Positions 7,529-13,810 of a stretch of DNA of 17,198 bases are shown here, one piece after another. Below the pieces are notes generated by a model. The model ran no database searches, was not told the DNA's origin, and saw only the letters and a list, made by a program, of their open reading frames with translations. Numbering within the stretch: position 1 is the first letter of the stretch; each line of letters starts with the position of its first letter. A program made the translations under genes and the position numbers. Source of the DNA: Rhodonellum sp041748555 (GTDB taxonomy: Bacteria; Bacteroidota; Bacteroidia; Cytophagales; Cyclobacteriaceae); NCBI GenBank assembly GCA_041748555.1, contig JBGTDA010000101.1, positions 1 to 17,198 of the forward strand, in the 5' to 3' direction.

Positions 7529-7565
7529 TAGGGTAATTGATTTTAATCATTAAAAACGGAGAACA

Positions 7566-7835
7566 ATGAAACGAAAAATTGAAATATTTACAGCCGGTTG
7601 CCCATTATGTGAGCCCACGGTAAAAACAGTGAAAGAAATGGCTTGTGACTCTTGCGAAGTAACAATTTATAATCTCGTTGAACAATGCGAATCAAAAGTT
7701 TGCGTCGACAAAATGAAGGAATACAATATTACTTCCCTTCCCGCAGTAGCTGTTAATGGAAAATTACTTTCTTGTTGTCAAAACAAAGGAGTAAATAAAG
7801 AAGAATTGGCAGCTTCCGGTATTGGTCAAGCTTAA
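7566..7835 (+). CDS. Small thioredoxin/glutaredoxin-like protein with 8 Cys
   Basis: 89 residues with a thioredoxin-like fold pattern: beta strand IEIFTAG, active-site-like CPLC (Cys12, Cys15), a helix, strand VTIYNLVE, and the cis-Pro loop TSLPAVAVNG (Pro59). There is no signal peptide, so it is cytosolic. It has extra cysteine pairs: CDSC (27, 30), Cys41/Cys46, and adjacent Cys70-Cys71. This exceeds the needs of simple dithiol exchange and suggests metal binding or metal-thiol reduction, which is an inference. The start is supported by CGGAGAACA just before the ATG; nearly the same sequence precedes the internal ATG at 8665. It is first in the operon with the Csp gene 77 bp downstream, separated by a hairpin. 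Similar small thioredoxins occur in soft-metal resistance clusters. Confidence 0.85.
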   Translation: MKRKIEIFTAGCPLCEPTVKTVKEMACDSCEVTIYNLVEQCESKVCVDKMKEYNITSLPAVAVNGKLLSCCQNKGVNKEELAASGIGQA

Positions 7836-7868
7836 AATTTTTCAGGTATGGTTTGCAAAAATATTATC

Positions 7869-7892
7869 CCACCTCTGCCATACCGGAGGTGG
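7869..7892 (+). terminator. Hairpin between the thioredoxin-like gene and the Csp gene
   Basis: Nine-bp stem with one G-T pair (CCACCTCTG with CGGAGGTGG), loop CCATAC, followed by TTTATCTT. It looks like a weak or partial terminator (attenuator), but it could also be one of the dispersed palindromes of this genome. It lies inside the 77-bp gap and just before the Csp start. Confidence 0.5.
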
Positions 7893-7912
7893 TTTATCTT
7901 AGATTAATTGAT

Positions 7913-8239
7913 ATGAAACCACTTAGTTCGGAATTACAAAATTGTATCGACAATTGCAATCAATGTATTACCGCAGCACGCATTTGTTTGGCTCAACATT
8001 TAGGCGAGCCGGATATGAAGAAATGCCACCAACTTTGTTTGGATTGCATTGCCCTTTGTACAGCTTGTGTCCAAATGCTCCCTTCACAATCACCCTATGC
8101 AAATCGTGTTTGTGCTATTTGTGCCGACCTTTGCAATGCCTGTGCAGATGAATGTGCTAAATTTGATAGTGAGGTTTGCAAGCAATGTGCCGAGAAATGC
8201 CGCCTATGTGCTGAAACCTGTAAGAAGATGGCAGCTTGA
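7913..8239 (+). CDS. Cytosolic four-helix-bundle copper storage protein (Csp/DUF326), 19 Cys
   Basis: 108 residues from the ATG at 7913. A TTG start at 7853 is possible in frame, but the added residues would be encoded by the 7869-7892 hairpin. Nineteen cysteines sit mostly in CxxC and CxxxC spacing along helices: 11, 15, 18, 25; 38, 42, 45, 49, 52; 67, 70, 74, 77, 81; 89, 92, 96, 99, 103. This is the layout of Csp proteins, whose four-helix bundles store many Cu(I) ions in a Cys-lined core. There is no signal peptide, so it belongs with the cytosolic Csp3 type, where 19 Cys is also typical. It probably buffers cytosolic Cu(I). A second, diverged Csp is encoded at 15213-15521. A hairpin follows at 8250-8282. 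Confidence 0.92.
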   Translation: MKPLSSELQNCIDNCNQCITAARICLAQHLGEPDMKKCHQLCLDCIALCTACVQMLPSQSPYANRVCAICADLCNACADECAKFDSEVCKQCAEKCRLCAETCKKMAA

Positions 8240-8249
8240 ATTAACCATG

Positions 8250-8282
8250 CACTTCAACTCTCCGGATACGAGGGTTGAAGTG
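8250..8282 (+). terminator. Hairpin between the Csp gene and the CsoR-HMA gene
   Basis: A perfect 9-bp stem (CACTTCAAC 8250-8258, GTTGAAGTG 8274-8282) around a 15-nt loop that can partly pair. It is followed by TATTTAAATG and ends 7 bp before the next start codon. With no real T-tract it may act as an attenuator or RNA-processing hairpin rather than a full terminator. Confidence 0.5.
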
Positions 8283-8289
8283 TATTTAA

Positions 8290-8877
8290 ATGACAAATAT
8301 GTTACCAAAGGATTTGACCAAAAACCTGAAAGACCGATTGAATTCCATAAAAGGACAGGTTGAGGGCGTGATAAAAATGCTCGATGAAAGCAATGACCCT
8401 GCCCAAATTTTAAATCAGTTTAAAGCGGTCAATAAAGGGTTTGAAAAAGCCCAACACCTTCTATTGGACGAAGTGTTTAGAAAAACACTTGCAATCAAAA
8501 TTGCGCAAGCTTTGGAAAGTTGCCCAGGGAATTGCGGTCAGGAGGAAAAAATTGCAATTATTAGAAAGCAATTTCCTGATTTGAACTTATATGAGCTCAC
8601 GGATAAGATGAAAGAAATTGAAAACATTTATAATTTTTTGCAAAAAAAGAAAATCGGAGAAACCATGAAAGAAACAACATTGACTATTGACAATATGGTT
8701 TGCCAAGGATGTGCCGAAAAAATAACGGATATTTTAACTGAGGTAGACGGAGTGAAAAAAGTCAAAACCAAGGTGATGAAAAAGTTGGTACAGGTTGAAT
8801 TTAATCCCGAAGAAACAAATGAAGGAAAACTCAAAGCTGTATTGTCAGAAAAAGGATATAAACCAACAGAATTTTAA
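8290..8877 (+). CDS. CsoR/FrmR-type regulator fused to a C-terminal HMA metal-binding domain
   Basis: 195 residues. Residues about 10-118 match the CsoR/RcnR/FrmR helical regulator family (RLNSIKGQVEGVIKMLDES, then LNQFKAV, then HLLLDEVFRK); these proteins bind DNA as tetramers and let go when metal binds. Residues 126-195 form an HMA domain with NMVCQGC (Cys138, Cys141). By my recalled alignment to CsoR, the Cu(I) ligand positions Cys36, His61 and Cys65 are Pro37, Val62 and Thr66 here, so the classic site is absent; a CPGNC pair (Cys78, Cys82) and the HMA CxxC may sense metal instead. The HMA part has its own ATG at 8665 behind CGGAGAAACC, so a free chaperone could also be made from the same mRNA. 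Start 8290 was chosen; Met4 (8299) is possible. The next gene begins 2 bp after the stop. Confidence 0.85.
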   Translation: MTNMLPKDLTKNLKDRLNSIKGQVEGVIKMLDESNDPAQILNQFKAVNKGFEKAQHLLLDEVFRKTLAIKIAQALESCPGNCGQEEKIAIIRKQFPDLNLYELTDKMKEIENIYNFLQKKKIGETMKETTLTIDNMVCQGCAEKITDILTEVDGVKKVKTKVMKKLVQVEFNPEETNEGKLKAVLSEKGYKPTEF

Positions 8878-8879
8878 TT

Positions 8880-9203
8880 ATGAAAGTAATTTGTAGCACT
8901 TCAATTGTATTACTATTGATGACGGTTTGGATTGGTTGTTCTGAAAGCAGCAAAGACAAACTTTCTGATAATCAAAAAATTGAGGGAATATCCGTTGAAA
9001 TTCCCATCGAAGGAATGAGCTGCATGTCCTGTGTGGCAAATGTAAAAAAAACACTTTCAGCCTTGGATGGAGTCGCGAATGTGAAAGTAAGCCTTGAAAA
9101 CAAAAAAACAACCATACAATACAATCCTCAAAAAATATCACTTGACACAATTCAACAAACAATTAATAAAATAGGGTATAAAGCAGGCAACCCACAAGAG
9201 TAA
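8880..9203 (+). CDS. Lipoprotein with one HMA domain (MerP-like periplasmic metal carrier)
   Basis: 107 residues. The N-terminus is a hydrophobic signal ending in TVWIGC (Cys20), a plausible lipobox, followed by a short polar linker and an HMA domain at about 38-103 with GMSCMSC (Cys48, Cys51), KVSLENKKTTIQYNP and a terminal IGYKAG. The lipid anchor places the metal site outside the inner membrane, facing the CcdA-like protein encoded 4 bp downstream. This mirrors MerP handing Hg(II) to MerT in mercury operons, although no MerT, MerA or MerR is seen here. The metal could be Cu(I) or another thiophilic ion. Domain and localisation are firm, the role is inferred. Confidence 0.88.
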   Translation: MKVICSTSIVLLLMTVWIGCSESSKDKLSDNQKIEGISVEIPIEGMSCMSCVANVKKTLSALDGVANVKVSLENKKTTIQYNPQKISLDTIQQTINKIGYKAGNPQE

Positions 9204-9207
9204 AAGA

Positions 9208-9894
9208 ATGATGTTAGAGGATTTTTTGAATGAATTTATAAGCACGTTTCAAGAAGGCTCTGTTGTCAGTTTAGGGCTGGCTTTGTTGGCAGGACTGATT
9301 TCAAGTGGCATTTGTCCCTGTACTTTACCCGTTGGACTTGGTTTTGCGGGCTATGTAGGCAGTGCTTCTGTTCGTGAATCCAAAACAGGTTTTTCGATAA
9401 CTTTTTCATTCTTTTTGGGGATTGTATTTTGTTTGACATTATTGGGAGCCATTGCAGGATATTTAGGAGCTTTTCTAACCGAAACTTTTGGGAAATATTG
9501 GGCATTGGCAATGGGCATAATATCATTAATGGCGGCCGGAATTGCTTTTTATGGCCCCTATCTGCGTGTGCGACAACTTGAATCCCTGCGTAGACCGGGA
9601 ATAGGCGGGTCATTTATATATGGCTTGATTTTTAGTTTAGGAACAGCAGCAGCACCATTATTATTATTGCTATCTTTTGCAGCAGCTAAAGCAAGTCTTT
9701 TTTACGGATTGATTTTGGCACTTTTGTTTGGAGTTGGTAGAGGACTGCCTTTTTTAGTGGTTGGACTTTTCACAAACGCTGCTTCAAAACTTGCCAAGTT
9801 ATCCTGGTTGAGAAAAAGTATTCAGATTATAAGCGGAATAGCACTGCTTTATTTAAGCTTCTACTTTTTTAGATTATTCAGTTTTTATTTATAG
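9208..9894 (+). CDS. CcdA/DsbD-like six-helix membrane protein with a CPC motif
   Basis: 228 residues with about six hydrophobic segments (about 17-50, 60-88, 94-116, 130-155, 158-186, 203-226), matching the CcdA/DsbD transmembrane family. The first helix carries GICPCTLPVGLG (Cys36, Pro37, Cys38) where CcdA has a single Cys in SPCVLP. The second catalytic Cys of CcdA, usually in a TPCIGP-like motif of a later helix, seems replaced by GTAAAPLL (about 143-150). It therefore may not move electrons as CcdA does; the CPC recalls the metal-binding CPC of P1B-ATPases. With the HMA lipoprotein before it and cytosolic HMA domains nearby, metal transfer across the membrane is a fair hypothesis. Last gene of the first module. 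Confidence 0.85.
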   Translation: MMLEDFLNEFISTFQEGSVVSLGLALLAGLISSGICPCTLPVGLGFAGYVGSASVRESKTGFSITFSFFLGIVFCLTLLGAIAGYLGAFLTETFGKYWALAMGIISLMAAGIAFYGPYLRVRQLESLRRPGIGGSFIYGLIFSLGTAAAPLLLLLSFAAAKASLFYGLILALLFGVGRGLPFLVVGLFTNAASKLAKLSWLRKSIQIISGIALLYLSFYFFRLFSFYL

Positions 9895-9941
9895 GGCAGA
9901 CAAATAGAGACAATATAGAATAGAGAAAACTACCGGCTGAC

Positions 9942-9967
9942 ATCATTCCCAAAAAAACGGGGATGAT
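9942..9967. repeat. Inverted repeat after the CcdA-like gene
   Basis: ATCATTCCC and GGGGATGAT (9 bp with one G-T pair) around an A-rich 8-nt loop. There is no T-tract on the plus strand, so terminator function is uncertain. It lies in the gap between the AT-rich and GC-rich modules. Confidence 0.5.
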
Positions 9968-9994
9968 AACGGTGACAGTGGAAATTGCGAAAAT

Positions 9995-10041
9995 CCTGCC
10001 TGCGGGGGAGAAATAATCCAACCTGACAAAGCGTAGGCAGG
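9995..10041. repeat. Inverted repeat in the gap between the two metal modules
   Basis: CCTGCCTGCG (9995-10004) can pair with CGTAGGCAGG (10032-10041), 10 bp with one G-T pair, around 27 nt. It may be an operator, an RNA hairpin or an element scar. The 9895-10151 gap holds no gene that I can support. Confidence 0.4.
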
Positions 10042-10151
10042 GCAATAATCATTTCGATGTGAATTTGCACTTCAGTATGTTTTTTGGTAACTATAACTGT
10101 TTCATCAAGCTTATCGATTGCGGAAACAGTGGTTTTTGGAAAATGGATTTT

Positions 10152-10727
10152 ATGGAAGAATTGGTGCTTCATATCAAAAACATGGTCTGCCCCCGCTGCA
10201 TCATGGCAGTAGAGGACATACTGGATAACTTGTCTGTTGCTTATCAAAATTTGACATTGGGGCAGGTTCGTTTATCGGTGCCCATATCAAGTGCCGTTCG
10301 GGTGCGGCTGGGAGAAAGTATCAAGGACCTGGGTTTTGAGCTGCTTGAGCCAGGAAAGTCACTGTTAATTTCACAAATCAAAACCTTAATAGTGCAGCAA
10401 ATACATTATTCCGAAGAACCTATACAAGTCAACTTCTCGACCTACATTTCGGAGAAACTGCATCAGGATTATGGCTATTTGAGCCGTTTGTTTTCAACAG
10501 TAGAAGGCATCACTATTGAGAAATTCATTGTCAAACAGAGGATAGAGAAAGTGAAAGAATTTTTGTTTTACGACGAGTTGACGCTTTCGGAAATTGGCCA
10601 TAAAATGAACTACAGCTCTGTGGCGCACCTTTCTGCCCAGTTCAAAAAAGAGACCGGGATGACGCCCACATCCTATAAGCAGAACATTTCCGGGGATCCG
10701 GACCGCAGGCCTCTTGACAGCCTTTAG
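10152..10727 (+). CDS. HMA-AraC one-component regulator 1
   Basis: 191 residues from the ATG at 10152. The N-terminal ~70 residues form an HMA-like fold with NMVCPRC (Cys13, Cys16); a linker follows; the C-terminal ~100 residues are an AraC-type double helix-turn-helix (LTLSEIGHKMNYSSVAHLSAQF and GMTPTSYK). I chose 10152 because it puts the metal motif at residue 11, as in the paralogue at 10813; an ATG at 10143 and a GTG at 10059 are in frame upstream. An HMA sensor joined to an AraC output suggests a cytosolic Cu(I)- or soft-metal-responsive activator. Its likely targets are the three ATAAAY/AATTCYATAA operators downstream (10735, 11422, 14881). No copy of the operator is visible before this gene itself. 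The domain call is firm, the ligand is inferred. Confidence 0.88.
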   Translation: MEELVLHIKNMVCPRCIMAVEDILDNLSVAYQNLTLGQVRLSVPISSAVRVRLGESIKDLGFELLEPGKSLLISQIKTLIVQQIHYSEEPIQVNFSTYISEKLHQDYGYLSRLFSTVEGITIEKFIVKQRIEKVKEFLFYDELTLSEIGHKMNYSSVAHLSAQFKKETGMTPTSYKQNISGDPDRRPLDSL

Positions 10728-10734
10728 AAAAATC

Positions 10735-10760
10735 ATAAACAATTACCGTAATTCTATAAA
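10735..10760 (+). promoter_or_regulatory. AraC-type direct-repeat operator, site 1
   Basis: ATAAAC at 10735 and AATTCTATAA at 10750-10759; the two ATAA cores start 21 bp apart. It begins 8 bp after the first regulator's stop and precedes the second regulator. AATTC starts 35 bp before the -7 TTTG. Equivalent sites occur at 11422 and 14881. Confidence 0.7.
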
Positions 10761-10779
10761 GCAAAACATCATGTATTTC

Positions 10780-10788
10780 TAAACTTTG
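10780..10788 (+). promoter_or_regulatory. -7 promoter box of the second HMA-AraC gene
   Basis: TAAACTTTG resembles the Bacteroidota TAnnTTTG box with one extra base. It would give a leader of only about 20 nt before the ATG at 10813. There is no canonical -33 TTG; the operator's second half-site takes its place, as in activator-dependent promoters. Confidence 0.55.
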
Positions 10789-10812
10789 TGCTTGGAAAAA
10801 GTTGAGTATCAC

Positions 10813-11367
10813 ATGAAAGAAACGGCCTTGAAGATAAAAGGCATGGTATGCAACCGCTGCATAGCCGCCATCGAAGACCTACTTGCCCAAACGGATTTAC
10901 CAGTCAAAAAAGTTTCTTTGGGTATGATTGAATTTGCAAGGCCTTTAGGGGAATTTGAAATTAGGTCTTTGATAGGCAAAATCCGTAAACTTGGCTTTGA
11001 GATCGTCAGTAAAAGGCAGGCATCCATTGTGGCTAAAATCAAGGAGATGGTACAAGAGCTGGTAAATGGCACCCAGCCTATGGAGAGCTTAAAATTCTCA
11101 ACATTGTTTCAGGAACAATTTCACTTTCATTACGACACCATCAGTGCCTATTTTTCAGAAGCCGAAGGCATAACACTTGAAAAATATATTGTACAGCAAA
11201 GACTTTACAAAGTACAAGAGTTACTCAAAGACACCAATCTTACATTATCCGAGATCGCCTTCAGGCTAGGTTATAGCAGTGTAAATTATTTGTCCGCACA
11301 GTTTAAAAACAACACAGGACTGACCCCGAGCCATTTCAGGAAGATCGATATTAAAGATTTGGCTTAA
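10813..11367 (+). CDS. HMA-AraC one-component regulator 2
   Basis: 184 residues, a clear paralogue of the preceding gene: an HMA-like domain with GMVCNRC (Cys13, Cys16) and LGFEIV at its end, then an AraC-type DNA-binding domain (LTLSEIAFRLGYSSVNYLSAQF, GLTPSHFR). The ATG at 10813 was chosen over an in-frame TTG at 10786 because the latter lies inside the -7 box. It has its own promoter with operator site 1, so it is probably autoregulated or controlled by regulator 1. The second helix-turn-helix is well conserved between the two copies (SSVxxLSAQFK), which suggests that they recognise similar DNA, while the HMA halves differ more. The metal is not proven; Cu(I) is inferred from the ATPase next door. 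Confidence 0.88.
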   Translation: MKETALKIKGMVCNRCIAAIEDLLAQTDLPVKKVSLGMIEFARPLGEFEIRSLIGKIRKLGFEIVSKRQASIVAKIKEMVQELVNGTQPMESLKFSTLFQEQFHFHYDTISAYFSEAEGITLEKYIVQQRLYKVQELLKDTNLTLSEIAFRLGYSSVNYLSAQFKNNTGLTPSHFRKIDIKDLA

Positions 11368-11421
11368 ACCGGTAAATTCAATTCCTATTTTTTATTGGCC
11401 AATCATGCCTTACCAAATCAT

Positions 11422-11447
11422 ATAAATCACTGCGGCAATTCCATAAA
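11422..11447 (+). promoter_or_regulatory. AraC-type direct-repeat operator, site 2
   Basis: ATAAAT at 11422 and AATTCCATAA at 11437-11446; ATAA cores 21 bp apart, AATTC 36 bp before the -7 TTTG. It controls the copA-reductase unit. Confidence 0.75.
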
Positions 11448-11468
11448 AGCAAATGCTACATATCCCCA

Positions 11469-11476
11469 TACTTTTG
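11469..11476 (+). promoter_or_regulatory. -7 promoter box of copA
   Basis: TACTTTTG, an exact TAnnTTTG match, about 60 bp before the copA ATG. There is no -33 TTG; the operator occupies that region. Confidence 0.7.
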
Positions 11477-11538
11477 TAAAGTGACAGTTAATGGTTTGTT
11501 ATAGGTCATTAAACATTTAGAAACTAACATGTAAAGAA

Positions 11539-13805
11539 ATGGAAACAGTAATAAATTTACAACCGAGGCAACATAAAATAAAAGGAAAAAATCAACGGCA
11601 GTCTTTCCCGGTATCGGGCATGACCTGTGCCGCATGTGCGGTCAGTGTGGAATCGATGCTGAAATCTGCCAAAGGCGTAAAAGATGCCGGGGTGAATTTC
11701 GCCACGCAAACGGCCTGGGCAGAATTTGATGAGCAGGTAACAGGTGCTGCAGCGCTCCGCAATGCGGTGCAGTCTGTTGGCTACGACCTGATTATCGATG
11801 TGGAAAACCCCTCAGAGGTGCAGGCAGAAATGCAGCAAAAGCATTACCGGGACGTAAAAAACCGCACCATCTGGTCGGCCATCCTTACCCTTCCTGTTTT
11901 TATCATCGGTATGTTTTTCATGGAATGGATACCTGGGCAGTGGATTTCCATGGTGCTCACCGTCCCTGTGCTGTTCTGGTTTGGGCGAAATTTTTTCGTC
12001 AATGCCTGGAAACAGGCCAGGCACGGCAAAGCCAATATGGATACCCTGGTGGCTTTGAGTACACCGGTATTGCTTTTATTTTCTCTGTATTCAACACGGT
12101 CTTTCCCGACTTTTGGCACAGCCGTGGCATACACCCCCATGTATATTACGAGGCAGCAGTGGTCATCATCACTTTCATATCGCTGGGTAAACTCCTGGAA
12201 GAAAAAGCGAAATCAAATACTTCTTCCGCCATTAAAAAACTGATGGGCCTCCAGCCCAAAACAGTAAGGGTCATTGTTGATGATGAGGAAGTAGAAATGG
12301 CCATAGCTGCCGTCCAGCAGGGATATAAGCTGGTGGTGCGTCCCGGCGAAAAAATCCCGGTGGATGGTGTGGTTTCAGAAGGGAGTTCCTTTGTGGACGA
12401 AAGCATGATCACGGGAGAACCTGTTGCCGTGGAAAAGGTAAAAGGGGAAAAGGTTTTTACGGGTACCGTCAACCAAAAAGGCAGCTTCCGCTTTGTAGCC
12501 GAAAAAGTAGGGGGCGACACCCTGCTGGCACAGATTATAAAAATGGTGCAGGACGCACAGGGAAGCAAGGCTCCGGTCCAAAAACTGGTGGACAAGATTG
12601 CGGGGATTTTTGTCCCGATTGTGATTGTAATCTCTATCATCACATTTACTATCTGGATGTTAATAGGCGGAGAAAATGCCTTTACACATGCCCTGCTTAC
12701 CTCGGTTACGGTATTGGTGATCGCCTGCCCCTGTGCACTGGGCCTGGCCACGCCAACGGCCATTATGGTAGGGGTGGGCAAAGGAGCTGAAAACAATATC
12801 CTGATCAAAGATGCCGAAAGCCTGGAACTGGGCTATAAAGTAAATGCGGTGATCCTGGATAAAACGGGCACCATTACCGAGGGCCGCCCCGTAGTGACCA
12901 ACCTTCACTGGGTCTCTTCTTCCACTGAAAATAAATCATGGAGCAGTGTACTGTTGGGTATTGAATCACAATCTGAACACCCTCTGGCAGATGCGGTGGT
13001 GACCCGCCTGAAAGAAGAAGGGGTCAAACCCGCTTCCATGCAGCAATTTGAAAGTGTCACCGGGATGGGCGTGCAGGCCACTGCTCAAGACGGAACAGTT
13101 TATTTTGTCGGGAACAGAAAGCTGTTGAAACAACAGAATGTCCGGATTGATAAAACCCTCGAAAAAAAGGCAACTTCCCTGCAACAGGAAGCCAAAACGG
13201 TCGTCTTTTTTTCAAATGCCGATTCCGTGCTGGCGGTGCTGGCCATTGCCGATAAGATTAAAGAAACCTCCCGAAAGGCAATCCAAACGCTGCAGAGCAG
13301 GGACATTGACGTGTACATGCTGACAGGAGACAACGAGCAAACCGCTGCTTCGGTAGCCGCTCAGGTCGGTTTGAAGCATTTTAGGGCGGAAGTATTGCCT
13401 GCTGACAAGGCGGATTTTGTAAAGGCACTGCAGTCGCAGGGAAAAATTGTGGCCATGGTGGGCGATGGCATCAACGACTCCCAGGCACTGGCGCAGGCCG
13501 ATGTGAGCATAGCGATGGGGAAAGGCTCCGATATTGCCATGGACGTCGCCAAAATGACCCTGATCACTTCTGACTTGATGTCTGTTCCCAAAGCACTTAA
13601 ACTCTCCGGCAAAACCGTGATGGGGATTCGCCAAAATCTATTCTGGGCATTTATCTATAACCTGATCGGCATTCCATTGGCAGCAGGTGTATTGTATCCT
13701 GTAAACGGGTTTTTGCTCGACCCCATGATTGCCGGGGCCGCTATGGCATTGAGTTCGGTTTCGGTGGTGACCAACAGCTTGAGACTAAAAACCGCTAAAA
13801 TTTAA
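11539..13805 (+). pseudogene. copA: Cu(I)-exporting P1B-type ATPase, interrupted by a frameshift
   Basis: Restored length is 754 residues. Order: HMA domain with GMTCAAC (Cys30, Cys33); transmembrane helices; CPC ion site at 396-398; DKTGT with the phosphorylated Asp440; HPLADAV (His480); TGDN at about 596; GDGINDS at about 641; last helices with YN and MALSS, the P1B-1 copper signature. It pumps Cu(I) from the cytosol. The frame breaks at 12061-12066: frame 1 gives KANMDTLVALST and then runs wrongly to a stop at 12243, while the true continuation GIAFIFSVFNTVFPDFW is in the next frame. Two extra bases (CC at 12064-12065) explain it exactly. Everything on both sides is intact, so a sequencing or assembly error, a very recent mutation, or recoding are all possible. 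No ATG gives a useful C-terminal protein alone. The reductase follows 5 bp downstream. Confidence 0.92.
12058..12068 (+). other. Frameshift junction in copA
   Basis: AGT ACA in frame 1, then CC, then GGT in the second frame. Dropping CC restores LVALSTGIAF. No X-XXY-YYZ slippery heptamer is seen here, which argues against ordinary -1 ribosomal frameshifting. Confidence 0.85.
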
Positions 13806-13810
13806 TCGCT

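Larger units (their letters stand above)
6933..7565. other. Divergent promoter interval without a gene
   Basis: About 630 AT-rich bases between the DUF305 gene (minus) and the thioredoxin-like gene (plus). Candidate -7 boxes for each side are listed separately. A minus-strand frame at 7328-7516 is short, with Phe/Lys-rich composition and no family resemblance, and is not called. I see no RNA gene. Confidence 0.7.

Noticed and set aside
7853..7912. TTG start extending the first Csp protein
   Set aside because: The extension would be encoded by the 7869-7892 hairpin and lacks Csp features; the ATG at 7913 begins the Cys helix pattern at the right distance.
7566..9894. A mercury-resistance (mer) operon
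   Set aside because: The MerP-like lipoprotein and membrane protein suggest an analogy only; no MerR, MerA, MerB or true MerT sequence is present.
9942..9967. A rho-independent terminator after the CcdA-like gene
   Set aside because: The stem exists but no T-tract follows on the plus strand, so it is listed only as an inverted repeat.
10059..10151. Upstream GTG or ATG start for the first HMA-AraC gene
   Set aside because: The added residues have no counterpart in the paralogue, while the ATG at 10152 puts the MVCxRC motif at the same residue number in both.
12050..12070. Programmed -1 frameshifting like E. coli copA
   Set aside because: There is no slippery heptamer and the position is well past the HMA domain; a -1 shift would also add one residue to the conserved motif. 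It is kept only as a remote option.
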